Shown: positions 10,797 through 21,572 of the stretch, piece after piece
How positions within the stretch are numbered: position 1 is the first letter of the stretch
How the letters are laid out: each line of letters starts with the position of its first letter
NCBI GenBank assembly: GCA_947650285.1
Contig: CANTFL010001462.1
Location: forward strand, 308,769-372,768
DNA: 64,000 nt
From: Hyaloperonospora brassicae
Lineage: Eukaryota > Oomycota > Peronosporomycetes > Peronosporales > Peronosporaceae
Direction of reading: 5' to 3'
Notes under the pieces: generated by a model
Database searches by the model: none
Seen by the model: the letters and a program-made list of their open reading frames with translations, nothing else
What the model was told of the DNA's origin: nothing
Program-made: the position numbers and the translations under genes

Positions 10797-12513
10797 ATGG
10801 CTCGTTGGCTTTCCTTCTTTGCAGAGTACAACTTCGAGGTGCAGTATAATCCGGGCAAGCAAAATGCTTTGGCTGATGCGCTGTCACGCAGGCCTGACTA
10901 TGAGCTTGCTCATGTTACGACTCTGTCGTCGTCGGTCACTGACCTAATCCGAATGGCATATGCTAAGGATGAACATTGTGCAGCTCTGCTACCTGCTCTA
11001 GGGAGCGAGGAGTTTAAGAACTCAGACATAGAATTGTCGGCACGTTTGCGCGCGAGGTTACATCGATATTCCATCGATCAAGGGCTGTTGTGCTATAGCA
11101 CGGATGTGGAGGATACCCCTCGTATCGTTGTCCCTCATGATGAGGAGTTGAAGTATCGGGTCCTCTATGAGGCACATGATACTGCGTTGAGTGGTCATAT
11201 CGGTCGTGAAAAGACCTACGGCTCAGTTAGCCAATGCTATTGGTGGCCCAAACTATATAAATGGGTGAGCACATATGTGCGTACGTTTAAAACTTGTCAA
11301 CGGGTGAAACCCTCACCTCACGCAGCCACGCCGCTGGCTAGTTTGCATATACCCAAAGGGTGTTGGGAGTCCATCAGTATGGACTTCCTGTTCGGTTTAC
11401 CGAACGATTCGTATGGAAATACGGGTATTGTGGTCTTTGTTGACCGTTTGAGCAAGATGTCTCATTTAGCAGCGGTGCCAGATATCATTGATGGTGAAGG
11501 TACAGCTACACTGTTTATCGATCGCGTGTTTCGACAACATGGCTTGTCGTTGGCAATTGTCTCTGACAGAGATCCTCTCTTCACTAGGAAGTTTTGAGAG
11601 TCCTTCTTCAAGGTGCTCGGCACACGATTGGACATGTTCACAGCGAATTATCCGCAGACTGATGGTCAAACCGAGCGAGTGAATCGCATCATCGGTGACA
11701 TCTTGCGCAGTGTTTGCGCTAAAACGCCAAAGCGTATAAGCTCGATGGTCCCTGTCGTTCAGTTTGCGTTGAATAATGCTGTGCATACCTCCAACGGCTA
11801 CACACCGTTTTATGTAAATGGTCTCACACACCCTCGCGTTCCGTTCCCGCTACCACTACGTAGTTCAGGGCTTGTGGAGAGGAGTTGCCGATCGGCTTGT
11901 TGATATCAGCCCTTCAACTCTTCAAAACCAGATAAGCGAGTTTCTCGAAACGCGCTTGAATGTGTTACGACATGTGCGTGATGCACTGGCTGATAGCCAA
12001 GACAAGCAGAAGGAACAAGCTGATGATAAAGGCATTAGTTGTATTGAACGTTATGAGGTCGGAGACCAAGTTCTACGCAATGCTAAAAACCTACCTACAA
12101 ATGTAGTATCCGCCGTCTTCAAGACAAAGATGCGCCCGCGCTTCATCGGACCATTCCCGGTCGTCGCCAAGAAGAGACTTGCGTATACGCTCAACCTTCC
12201 GCGCAAACTGCGCACACACCCCATGCTCTATGTTGGCTTGCTCAAGCCGTATCGGGATCCTTCCCACGTGAAATTAGAGGCTCTTTCGCCGCATAGGTTG
12301 GCCTTGCCATCGGTTGCTGAATCCATATCAGGAGGTCAAGATGGGCCTCCATCCGGACTTGTCCCAGCTACAACGCCTGGACACGGGCTCGCATCGCGTC
12401 AAACGCACTACGAGTCTTACCCAATGTCTCATGGAGACCACTCAGCTCGAGAGGCACCTTCTCATGCTCCTCCATCGGTATACCGACCACCTCCGATTCT
12501 GCTCGATGAGTAA
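10797..12513 (+). pseudogene. Integrase of element B
   Basis: An open stretch 10797-11597 begins in the RNase H connection (MARWLSFFAEYNFEVQY, ALADALSRRPD), then the zinc-binding domain (HDTALSGHIGREKT ... FKTCQRVKPSP, in which the first Cys of the usual C-x2-C is Phe) and the catalytic core: SISMDFLFGLP (first Asp), AIVSDRDPLF (second Asp), a stop at 11596, and TDGQTERVNR (Glu) near 11655-11690 in another frame. From 11818 the C-terminal GPY/F-type domain is open: RPRFIGPFPVVAKKRLAYTL and HPMLYVGLLKPY. Confidence 0.8.
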
Positions 12514-13584
12514 GGGAACCGCCAGCTCCATATATAGCGACTCCTGAAACGACGTCGTCGTCAGGGTCAATACCAGTATCTGGTGAAGTGGCGAAGATAC
12601 CCGGAGTCGGAGAACTCGTGGGATTTTGAGATACCCCTTCGGCAGGAACTCCCATACGCCGTTGATGTTTTTGAACATCGTGGCAGGGGTCATCCTTCGA
12701 CCGACAGCGCTTCTCACTAATAGTGGTGGAGACAGGTGGGTTTTTGTGTACCGCTTGACCAACACATGAATCAATCGTCACAGCCGGAGCATAGCGTGTG
12801 CGAGTTCGCAACTGGCCTCTGGCCTTAAGCTTGGCTTAATCATTTCGAAAATTTCGTTCTAGGCGAACATCTTCCACATCGGCACTTGCTTTGAGAGCTA
12901 ACACGATGCAGAGGTGTAGTTTCAGATGCACCCAGCGAACATAAGCGTTGTCTTCTTCCTCCTAAAAATTGCCTGCGAATAGGAGGATGGGTATACCCTT
13001 CATCGGTGGAACCGTTGCACCACGTGCTTGTGCGTCAAGTCGCAACTTGTATTGACTCTGAGTCGTCAATTAAGGTTGAAGGTAACTCTCGCGAAGTACA
13101 TGTCTACTCGCCACCTCATCAGAAGATGTTGGTTCAGCACCAATGGTCCACTTTGCCAAAGAACGACCTGTCGTTTGGCGTATACGCATTTCCACACCTA
13201 GTAAGGTGAACAGATATCCACGACGACCCTCAAGGGTTGCAGCAAGCTACATATGGCGCTGAGCGCTCTCCTCTCGTTGTATAGCCAACTGTTGTTGCTT
13301 ATCGAGTGGATTGGTGATGATGGCATAGCCCACGATGGGTGTTTGATGCGGCGCCGAGGGCGCGTTGGCTTCACCACGCTCGGCAAATGGGTTCGGTGTA
13401 GTATGATGCGGTTTTTATTGCACTGGTAAGTCAGACATTGTCCTCTCTTCACCATGGATATCGATATCGCTACCATAATCCACCTTGACATCGATGCCGA
13501 GGTAGGACGAGAGAGTTGAGGACTCGAAGGGTGGCGATGCCTTGGTGTTTTGTGTTTTGCCAACCGTAAGGTTGAAGCGCACAC
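12368..13584 (-). pseudogene. Antisense frame in the 3' region of element B
   Basis: On the minus strand, from about 13550 leftwards, a largely readable frame crosses the region between chromodomain and 3' LTR. It includes MSDLPVQ, a stop, NPFAERGEANAPSAPHQTP, IITNPLDKQQQLAIQREESA, a stop, LAATLEGRRGYLFTLLGVEM and AKWTIGAEPTSSDEVASRHV. After a frameshift near 13070, DNAYVRWVHLKLHLCIVLAL leads into a 147-codon open frame (12811-12368) antisense to the chromodomain. No domain is recognised. Few stops over about 1.2 kb suggest a decayed real gene, but this is unproven. Confidence 0.4.
12538..12690 (+). pseudogene. Chromodomain at the C-terminus of element B integrase
   Basis: After two in-frame stops the same frame continues with LLKRRRRQGQYQYLVKWRRY, PESENSWDFEIPLRQEL and AVDVFEHR. 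The YLVKW-x2-YP-x5-W core is the chromodomain signature found in chromoviral integrases, where it can guide insertion to particular histone marks. It is contiguous in frame with the integrase C-terminal domain, so it belonged to the same polyprotein. Confidence 0.75.
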
Positions 13585-13640
13585 ACAACGTCCTCTTCGA
13601 ATAAAGAATTCGATTGACGTTTTGTGGAAAGGTCAGTCTA

Positions 13641-13652
13641 GTGAGAGAGGGA
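13641..13652 (+). other. Polypurine tract, element B
   Basis: GTGAGAGAGGGA sits about 8 bases before the 3' LTR start and is the only purine run in the expected place for plus-strand priming. Confidence 0.5.
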
Positions 13653-13659
13653 TTATCGA

Positions 13660-14185
13660 GGTTACACTTCGACTGGTAGTCGACAATAGGTGTGGTACAC
13701 ACAAGGGATGGGATCCTATTTACAGTAATATTATAAAACAGTATCAATTGCTGAAGACTGATGTCTGTCAATCATTGATTACGAAATCTTTTGAGAGGTT
13801 TATTTAAAACATTAGTGAGTAGGTTATTACTTTGTTCTAAGGTGTTCTTTTAGGTCAAAAGAAGAAATAAAATTCAGTTTCCATTTTGATCAACAAAAGA
13901 CACGTGCCTCTCTGAAGCGTCTTGCGATCATTAAGGAGATAGCAACGCCTTGTTAAGGCAGCTACTCCTTTTTCATTCTGTGCGTTTGATTCTTTATATT
14001 GTTTGGTCCCCCTGGAACAGGGACCGTAATCTCTCTGAGCTTGTTGACTCTTTGAGTCGAGTTCTTTGAACCAAACCTTAGCTCTCGGAGCTCTTGACTC
14101 TTTGAGTCGGGTTCTCTGAACCTTAAGTTGCTCATTGAACTTTAAGTCTTCCTCTGGCTTAAGGAGCTGTACAGATCCGCATAAA
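13660..14185 (+). repeat. 3' LTR of element B
   Basis: Matches 6400-6925 with scattered substitutions, including the two 29-bp direct units with GACTC-TTT-GAGTC. The last 20 bases (GTACAGATCCGCATAAA) differ from the 5' LTR, so the exact end is uncertain. Confidence 0.8.
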
Positions 14186-14700
14186 TGATATGCATCAACG
14201 ATGTTGAAAGCCACGATTAAGGCTGTGTGCGGTGGTATAGCCGTTAATTAAGGAGGCTTGAACCCGGACTGCGCCAATTTTTATCAATATCGATGAAGCA
14301 GGAATGACTCGATCTGCGGAAATATGTCCCATGAGCTACCTTTACGACGGTGCTAAATTAAATGATGTCGTACGTGCGGTTTATGTTTAAAATCAACAAG
14401 GAAGCAATCCGAAGAGGATGCTTGATAGATTGATTGTACATTAGGTTAAAAGGTGAATATATTGTGCAGTCAATTAAGGAAAGCCAGAGATTTAACAGCA
14501 GTTTTTGGAGGCCTATTCGTTTCATTTAAATGTCGATAATAATATACCCAACATAATTCAGATTTATAACGAAATGAATATCTACTAGTAAAATTGAAAC
14601 GGACACTGAACAAACCTATTTACTGAAAATTTGACGATAATTGGCCATTTTAACCGAAACACCTGAGGCATATATAAAAATATGTAACGTACAATGAAAG
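14186..14700. other. AT-rich interval, no gene seen
   Basis: About 515 bp between element B and the copia remnant D. No open frame of note and no similarity to the LTRs here. It may be decayed upstream sequence of D, but nothing shows this. Confidence 0.4.
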
Positions 14701-15452
14701 GAAAGTCCGTTCGAGCTTGTGTTGAGGCGCAAACCACGCATCGAGATACAAAGGGTGCTGGTAAGTCTGTGCTATGCACATATTGTCAAGACAATGCGTA
14801 GCAAGCTCGCTGACTCAGGTGTCCGATGCCAGCTGGTTGGTACGCTAAAGAGCACAAGTCATATCGAAGTTTAACTACGAGTACAGAGGCTATCGTCATA
14901 TCACGCAGTGTGACCTTTGCATTAAATTGGACGATGAAGCCCAGAGCGAAAGTAAATCGTGTGTGCTTGAAGTGTTGGGTAAAGATGACAGCGATACAGA
15001 AAATGAAAGACACATCAACGGGGATTATCACGCCAAGAAGCAAATATACAAGAAATGAGCGATTCGATACAGAACCGACAGAACGACCGACTGGCGCCAT
15101 TTCCACGCTTCAAAAAAGCACATTGGGACGTGACGGCAAGCATGAAACGAGGGATGGACAGTGTGCAAGAAACAGGAAATCAGGCGGTACAACAATACTC
15201 GGATCTGCGACGAAGTCAAGTAAACCTTGCATACTTTGTAGATTATTCACAGGCAATGTATTGATTAAGTGCTGAATATTACGGTGGGAGTTGTTGTACA
15301 TACGATATAATACGGCAGAGCAAGCACAAGGAAGAATTGCTGCAATCCATGACAAGCGAGATGGAGTCACAGGCACTGCAATAGATATCAAGGTATCAGA
15401 TCTACCTTAAGACACAAGAGCTATCGGATGCAATTGGATTAATCGCAATTCG
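14701..15452 (+). pseudogene. Copia element D, first fragment: end of integrase and linker
   Basis: Frame from 14701 reads ESPFELVLRRKPRIE, VSLCYAHIVKTMRSKLADSG and VRCQLVGTLKSTSHIEV, followed after a frameshift by TEAIVISRSVTF. This is the C-terminal copia integrase segment (family form: PFEL-x3-KP ... R-x-FG-x2-CYAH-x-P ... RSKLD-x-(K/S)-x3-C-x-x-(L/V)GY). Downstream is a decayed polar linker up to 15452. The element resumes at 23146 with reverse transcriptase, so gypsy element C interrupts it. Confidence 0.7.
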
Positions 15453-15891
15453 TGTACCGGGGTAGCCCGTTACATGAAATTACATAAAAACAATCTTACA
15501 ATAAAGAATATTACGTCGAACATTATTTTAACAATATCACAAGACATGGTGATACTGTTGGGATGACCGAAGGGTCTACTCATTGTTGATATCTCGATGA
15601 TGTCAACCCACCAATTGCTGCTAGACGCGCCCAATGGGTGGTGAGTAGACGACATCATACATTTAGTTACATTATTGTAATTAAGTCAAAACAAACAGAG
15701 GTTCAAGGAGTTATAGGACTTAATTATATTAATAACAGTTTTGCTTTTCCTACGACTAGAGTCTTTCACCTTATTCGTTCTATCTTCCTCTGTGTAGTTC
15801 TACACCTAGCTGGGCACTGACTATCACTACAGTCAGTGATAGTAAACTCCTTACTGGTTGACCAGTACGTAGTCGTCGGTGCCCCATTACA
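15453..15891 (+). repeat. 5' LTR of element C
   Basis: Begins TGTACCGGGG (consensus in the 3' copy TGTAACGGG) and ends CCCCATTACA. It contains the core CTAGACGCGCCCAATGGGTG shared with element A and with a scrap at 63.09 kb. Confidence 0.9.
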
Positions 15892-15893
15892 TC

Positions 15894-15906
15894 TGGTAGC
15901 ACTTTG
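15894..15906 (+). other. Primer binding site, element C
   Basis: TGGTAGCACTTTG, two bases after the LTR, identical in 13 bases to the site of element A. Confidence 0.65.
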
Positions 15907-15941
15907 TATTCCGTCCAAGGACCACACTCGCATCGCCCAAC

Positions 15942-16936
15942 ATGAACATGTTGGACGATGTAGACGGCGACAGCTTTCACGGAACCCGTGAAAGCTACTC
16001 CCATTTGAGCGACATCGAATGGAGTGCGATCGAACGAATATGTTTGACCGTTGGCGAGGAAGCCATCTGGGCCATGCTATCCTCAAGGAATAGGGACCAG
16101 CAACATGTCGTCATTAGCAAGTTCTTGCAACGAGAACATGATGAGTCGCGAGCGCAGGTGCCCTTGTTGCAACAACAAGATCACCAGCGGAACAAAAAAC
16201 TGAGACAGTCTCAGTCCGCTCAGTCGACACGGGGGCGTCGACCGGGGTCTCTAAAGCTAGAGATCTCAAAGTATCACGGAGGCGAGGACGACTCCCTATT
16301 AAGATGGTTCGTCAAAGTCGACGATGAGCGAATGAAAGTTGCATTCGCTCAGTCGTACTTGGCCGGGGACGCCAGGAATTGGGCCCTGAATCTCAAGTTG
16401 CACGACCCAAACGTGTTTGGGTCGTTGAGGATCTTCAAGACCCTGCTCAGCGAGAAGTTTGAGCCTCCCAGAGCAGCGTTCAGGACGCTATCTGAACTCC
16501 TCGAATTAATCAGGGTAAGGTTCAAGCTTACGCTCAGCATGTACGCTACCTTGAAAGCTGCATGGTAGTGAACCCGGTGAGTGAATTTTTGTTAATCACA
16601 ATATTCATTTGAGGGCTGTCCGATGGTCCTGTCAGGGACCACCTGTTCCGCGGAGAGCTAAAGACGCTCTCAGAGGAAATCTTTGAAGCGGAGCAAGAAG
16701 ATTATAGCGTGAGACAGTCTCACACTACTCTGGTACCCTTTCTTCTACAGAGACGATTAGCAGTCGGAGGTCCAGAATCAATTGATCTCTGTAATGTCGA
16801 GGGCAAGAATCATCGCCCTGCGAATGACAAGCGATCGGTGAGATGCCATCGCTGTCATAAACTGGGACACTACGTATATGAATGCAGTATCCCCCCCTCA
16901 GACCTCGCGGTGCTGAGCGCAGTGTTCACCTACTAG
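15942..16936 (+). pseudogene. Gag of element C (frameshifted), with intact zinc knuckle motif
   Basis: Starts MNMLDDVDGDSFHGTRESYS; an acidic and then Gln/Arg-rich N-terminus precedes the capsid core (LKLEISKYHGGEDDSLLRWF, LAGDARNWALNLKLHD, SELLEL). A one-base frameshift lies near 16508: the continuing frame reads QAYAQHVRYLESCMVVNPV. A TGA at about 16610 replaces a Gln codon present in element A. The last part reads HLFRGELKTLSEEIFEAEQE and the zinc knuckle CHRCHKLGHYVYEC (C-x2-C-x4-H-x4-C) at about 16846-16887. It encoded the particle protein of the element. Confidence 0.8.
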
Positions 16937-17251
16937 CAAGATTACTGGAGGGCGAGGTTCCGTTGCTGTTGCGAAGTCGCAACAGCGAGGTGGACCATCA
17001 AAAAATGGTCGGGATCAGTAGGGGCGGAGCGCCCCTACTGATCCAGCAACATCAAGAAAATTTTCAAATCTCCTGAACAAGGTTGCTCCCGACTCACAAT
17101 TTCTTTGTGTCTCTGCACCTGGTGATGAGGTGTCACTCATCACCTCGAAGTTAGAAGTGGCAAAAGACTTGTCACTTCGCGCCCTAGTGACTGTGGGGCG
17201 TCGTTCAATTTTGTTCGTCGCCAGCCGCTAGAGGCAGGAAGTCTTAACTTC

Positions 17252-17605
17252 GTGGAGCGGGAGATCCCTCCAACGAAGATGACGGTCCGCCTAGCGACAG
17301 GAGCATCGATCACTGTAAATAAACGTGTACTCGGAATGCACTACACGTTTAATGGCGAACAGTACGATGATGATTTCATCGTGCTTGACCTAGATGACAA
17401 GTTCGACGTCATCTTAGAGGTGCCTTGGCTTAGGAAATACGAGCCAAGGGTGAGTTGGCAGTATCGATCGGTTTCGATACCTGCCACTTGTTCCTCAGAT
17501 AACCACCTGTCGAATATCTTGGAACGCCCACACTCATGTGGGTGTACTACGAGCGAGTGCGATGGCCTCACTCGTGGTACGGTCGTTAGCACGACTGTAC
17601 ACTGA
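17252..17605 (+). pseudogene. Protease segment of element C, catalytic Asp lost
   Basis: MTVRLATGASITVNKRV, DDFIVLDLDDKFDVILEVPW and YEPRVSWQY align residue for residue with element A (RLDTGAS). The codon for the active-site Asp (17294-17296) is GCG, Ala, instead of GAT. Retropepsins need this Asp in each monomer, so even without frameshifts this copy would not process its polyprotein. The frame ends at 17603. Confidence 0.75.
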
Positions 17606-17630
17606 ACACAATGTAGATGATCACTAGATT

Positions 17631-19429
17631 GTGGAGAAATATCTCCTGGATCATGTGGATGTGACCTCCCAGGAAGTAATCGAGACATTGAATGTCTTGG
17701 TTGTTGATGGATCAAGCGTAGGCGCTTATACGCTTGATCTGATTGTGCCTCCGAAACTAACTCCGAAGATAACTCAATTGTCGACGCTAGAATCGAAACG
17801 GTTCTTGTGTGATCTGCGCAGTGTAAAAGTCAAGCAGATCTGTGCACTCGTCGCGGAGGACGAGTACGTTACCGATATTCGATCGGCAACGGTGTTTACT
17901 GAATCCGAAAGGGTTCTCAGCAGTTCATCAATGGACGAAAGCGTCACCAATCAGAAGAATCGGATTGAGAGATATGAATCTCAATCCTGGAAGTCGCTTC
18001 AGGCAAATCCTTTGTATAAGGATTTGATCGAATTTAAGGATGTGTTCTTTGAATTCGTGCCTTGCGTGTTGCCTAAGGATAAAGGCACTCGACACGAGAT
18101 CGAGCTCAAATCGGGCTCGAAATATTGTATCATGAAGCAGTGGCCTCTGCCTTGTGAACAGGTGCTAGCGATCGACAAGTTCTTTGCCGTTTGCTTAGCA
18201 GCGGGCCGTGTGAGGGAATCGACATCCCCTCAAAGCTCTCCGACCTTCTGTGTGCGAAAGGCCACAAGAGGATGGCAGATAGTGCAAGCATTCAACAAAT
18301 TGAATGCTGTAACGGTACCGGCTCAGACGCCGATACCGAGAAAGGACGTCATCATAGATGGTATGTCAAAGAGTACCATCTTTTCGTCCATGGATCTGAT
18401 GGATGGGTTCTATCAGATCCTCATGCGTGAACGGGACATCCCGTTCACGGCAGTGAGTACCCCAGCGGGATGCTGTGGAAGTGGCTAGTGATGCCACTAG
18501 GGCTGAGTAACGCCCCCGCAACGTTCAACAGATGTGTAAATAATCTGTTGAGACCGGTGCGTGATTTCGCACCAAGTTACTTCGACGATGTGTTCGTCCA
18601 TAGTCGGGCTATGGACGGAAAGACGGACGTTGATGTTCACAGAACTCACGTTCGTCAGGTTCTTCAACTTATGCGCAAGCATAAGTTGTACGCCAACCAC
18701 AAGAAGTGTATATTCGCGGCTAGCGATATACCGCTTCTTGGAGGCATCAAGGGTAAACACGGCGTACGCCCTGATCCCGAGAAGATCAAGGCAATCACCG
18801 ACTGGCCAGTGCCAGTCGATGTCAAGGGACGAAGGAAGTTCTTTGGTCTATCGGCGTGCTTGCACAAGTACTCACGCAACTACGCCGAGATGACTGTTCA
18901 CCTTTCTTGTTTGCTCAAGAAAAATGTCAAGTTGTCATGAAACGCTGAGTGCTAGCGTCCTTTTGAGGGTATCAAGCAAAGCTTGATGCAGTCGCCGATC
19001 TTGGCGATTGCAGATCAGGACAGATCATTTCATGCGGTCTCTGACGCCAGCGATTTTGAAATCGGCTGTGCATTAATGCAGTTCGATGCAGATGGCGCAG
19101 AGCGCGTCATCTGTTATCAATCGCGTCATCTGCAGGCAGCTGAGCGCAATTACCCAGTCCATGATAAGGAACTCCTTGCCATGAAATATGAACTGGCTAA
19201 GTTTCGCGTCTATCTCTTGGGAGATAAACCGTTTGTTGTCTATACGGACCATGAGTCACTACGCAGGGCCGTAAACAGTCCACACCTCTCGCAACGAATG
19301 GCGAGATGGCTGTCTTTCTTCGCGGAATATAACTTCTCCGTGGAGTATAAACCAGGACGACTCAATGTCGTCGCTGATACGTTTTCGCGCCGGCCCGATT
19401 TCGAGCCGGACGCACAAATCAACGGTTAG
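17631..19429 (+). pseudogene. Reverse transcriptase and RNase H of element C
   Basis: Open 17631-18488 with VLPKDKGTRHEIELKSGSKY, SSPTFCVRKATRGWQIVQAF, KLNAVTVPAQTPIPRKDVI, SSMDLMDGFYQILMRERDIP. A frameshift near 18475 moves to the frame 18470-18940: MLWKWLVMPLGLSNAPATFN and the catalytic YFDD at 18578-18589, then the thumb. A stop at 18938, then RNase H open 18983-19429: DQDRSFHAVSDASDFEIGCA, VHDKELLAMKYEL, YTDHESL and the connection ADTFSRRPDFEPD. Only a few breaks, consistent with a fairly young element. Confidence 0.85.
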
Positions 19430-21572
19430 GATAAGTCTACTGTTGCGACACTGAGAGCCAGTGTCCCGTCGTCACGCTTACTTGACGACATGCGAAAGGC
19501 ATCCGCAGAAGATAAGGATCTTCTGCGATTATGGATCATCTGGTGACTCCATCCAGTAAATCCTTGTCATATTTTCCGGCCCTATACCGTTCCTCTTTGG
19601 ATCGGTACACGACGAGAAATGGCCTGCTGTACTATACAGCAGTTGCAGACGACACGCCTCGTGTTGTCGTCCCCGCTCATCATGATTTGCGTTTACTCAT
19701 CATGTTCGAGTGTCACGATGCACTGTCTGGCGGGCATCGTGGCCGAGGATAGACTTACCTCACGGTCAGTCGTGACTTTTACTGGCCCCACTAGTATCAG
19801 TTTGTCTGCAAGTAAATTCGTTTTTGCGAGGTCTGTCAACGGGTGAAGCCTAGTCCTTCATCCCGTGCACCGTTCCAACCTCTGCCGGTCCCGGCAGAGT
19901 GATGAGAGTTCATGTCCATGGACTTTGTCTTCGGGAGACCCGAAGACACTAATAAGAATAATGATATTCTTGTATTTTGGGGATCGTTTCAGCAAGATGG
20001 TACATCTTGCTGCAGTCCAAGAATCGATCAACGCACACGGTTGTGCCCGTGTCTTCATCAACACTGTGTTTCGACTCCACGGTTCCCCCGTGAGCTTGTA
20101 TTCGACCGTGAACCTCGGTTTACGGAAGCGTTTTGGCAATCCGTGTTTCGCACATTTGGAACACGGTTGAAGATGTCAACCTCTGACCATCCTGAAACAG
20201 ATGGTCAGACAGAACGTTCGAACCGTGTCCTCGAAAAAAATTCTTCGAGGATATGTCGACTCCTTTTCGAGTTGGAGTGAGTTCTTGCTTGTAGTCGAAT
20301 TTGCCATCAACAATTCCATGCATGCGTCAACAACGCATACACCGTTCTCCGTGAATGGCGTACGCCACCCACGTATTTCCGCCGTCATACAGAGTGACTC
20401 TGAGTTAGGGGGAGGGACTCGCTCGAGAAAGAACCGTTTTGGCTCTTGCTAATCACGTATCACCGCTCACGCCGATACCCTTTGATGCCGATGTCGACAA
20501 CGTCGACATCGAGGAAATCGAGCTTAGCAGTAGCGACGACGCTGCTCCTACATCAGACAACGATGACGATGCTGGGATATTTAGCATCGTCAACGACAAT
20601 GCCAGCGAGGAAGAGGACACTCTCGTTGAAGAAGAGAACGATCTATTAGCAGTGCGCACGAAGCGCACTGAAAGACACAACAACGAGTCAGCAGAGAACA
20701 TTCTGCTGACTCAAGAGGCGGTATTCCGTTTCGCACAGTACTCCATCGCAAATGCGGTAAACCTACCAGAAACGGAACGCAGACAAGAATGGAAGAGCAA
20801 ATGTTCTTTCATTTAAAGTTAACGACCTAGTACTACTGTCTACGGTAAACTTACCTGGACATGCAGTCACTAGTGTCGGCAGTAGTAAACTACAGCCGAA
20901 ATACATTGGGCCATTTCGTGTATTGCACCGCAAAGGCAATGCATACACGATCGAATTGCCACGTAAGATGCGCACGCATACTACGTTTTATGTTGGTTAT
21001 CTCCCTTCGTACCATCAGTTCGAGGCCTCTTGCGAGAACGGAGATAACCGGCGCGTTCAAAAATCCCCAGAAGATTCTTGTGATCACGGACCAAACACTG
21101 AAGTTGGTCCTTCAGCGACGCGGTCACGCGACGAGCCGGAGGCGGCTCGTCGCGTGAACGATGCTTCTTGCGTTTGCTCTCGACTTATAAGAATGCGAAA
21201 TCCGATCGGTCTTTCTCTTGATCGGTTCGGAGACGTCGTACGGTCGCCAGCATGTCGTGCCGACGATCGTATTCGCGATCGACGTTCATCCTTAATAGGT
21301 CAGGTAACGTCAATGGTTACCCAAAGTCTCCTGTACGCCCGGCAATAGAGCCGAATCTTGTCTTTCCACCGCCACCGGAACCACTGGTAAATTGACACAG
21401 TGGTCAACGCTTTCAGGTGGGGCGTATCTTAAACCACCGCGTGAAGAATGGGTAGCGGACAAGTTTCTTTGTCCGCTGGCGTGGGTATCCACCTTCCTTT
21501 GACGGATGGGAACCTCGTTCCCAGCTGATGGCTGACCCTGAAGATATCGTCCACCAGTATTACGAGACTTAA
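19430..21572 (+). pseudogene. Integrase of element C with acidic insertion and chromodomain
   Basis: Readable in pieces: zinc-binding region near 19690-19850 (FECHDALSGGHRGRG, then a CEVCQRVKP-like stretch in a shifted frame), first catalytic Asp in MSMDFVFGRPED (19912), second in VFDREPRFTEAFW (about 20098), and TDGQTERSNRVL with the Glu (about 20200). A 125-codon open frame (20439-20816) holds an Asp/Glu/Ser-rich insertion (SSSDDAAPTSDNDDDAGIF) absent from element B. It is followed, after a shift, by LQPKYIGPFRVLHRKGNAYT. A chromodomain ends the protein: QVGRILNHRVKNG, FFVRWRGYPPSFDGWEPRSQ, stop at 21570-21572. Confidence 0.75.

Larger units (their letters stand above)
6400..14185 (+). mobile_element. 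Gypsy chromovirus-like element B, both LTRs, inactive
   Basis: LTRs (6400-6925 and 13660-14185) bound a full set of gypsy parts in order: primer binding site, gag with zinc knuckle, protease, a repeat-containing spacer, reverse transcriptase, RNase H, integrase and chromodomain, then a roughly 950-bp 3' region with a polypurine tract. Integrase after RNase H is the Ty3/gypsy order. Flanks give no target duplication (AACGA left, TGATA right) and the last bases of the right LTR are diverged. All coding parts are interrupted. It belongs to a different family from A and C. Confidence 0.85.

Noticed and set aside
15028..15391. Overlapping frames at the end of copia fragment D
   Set aside because: Short, on both strands, in decayed copia linker sequence; no support for a host gene.
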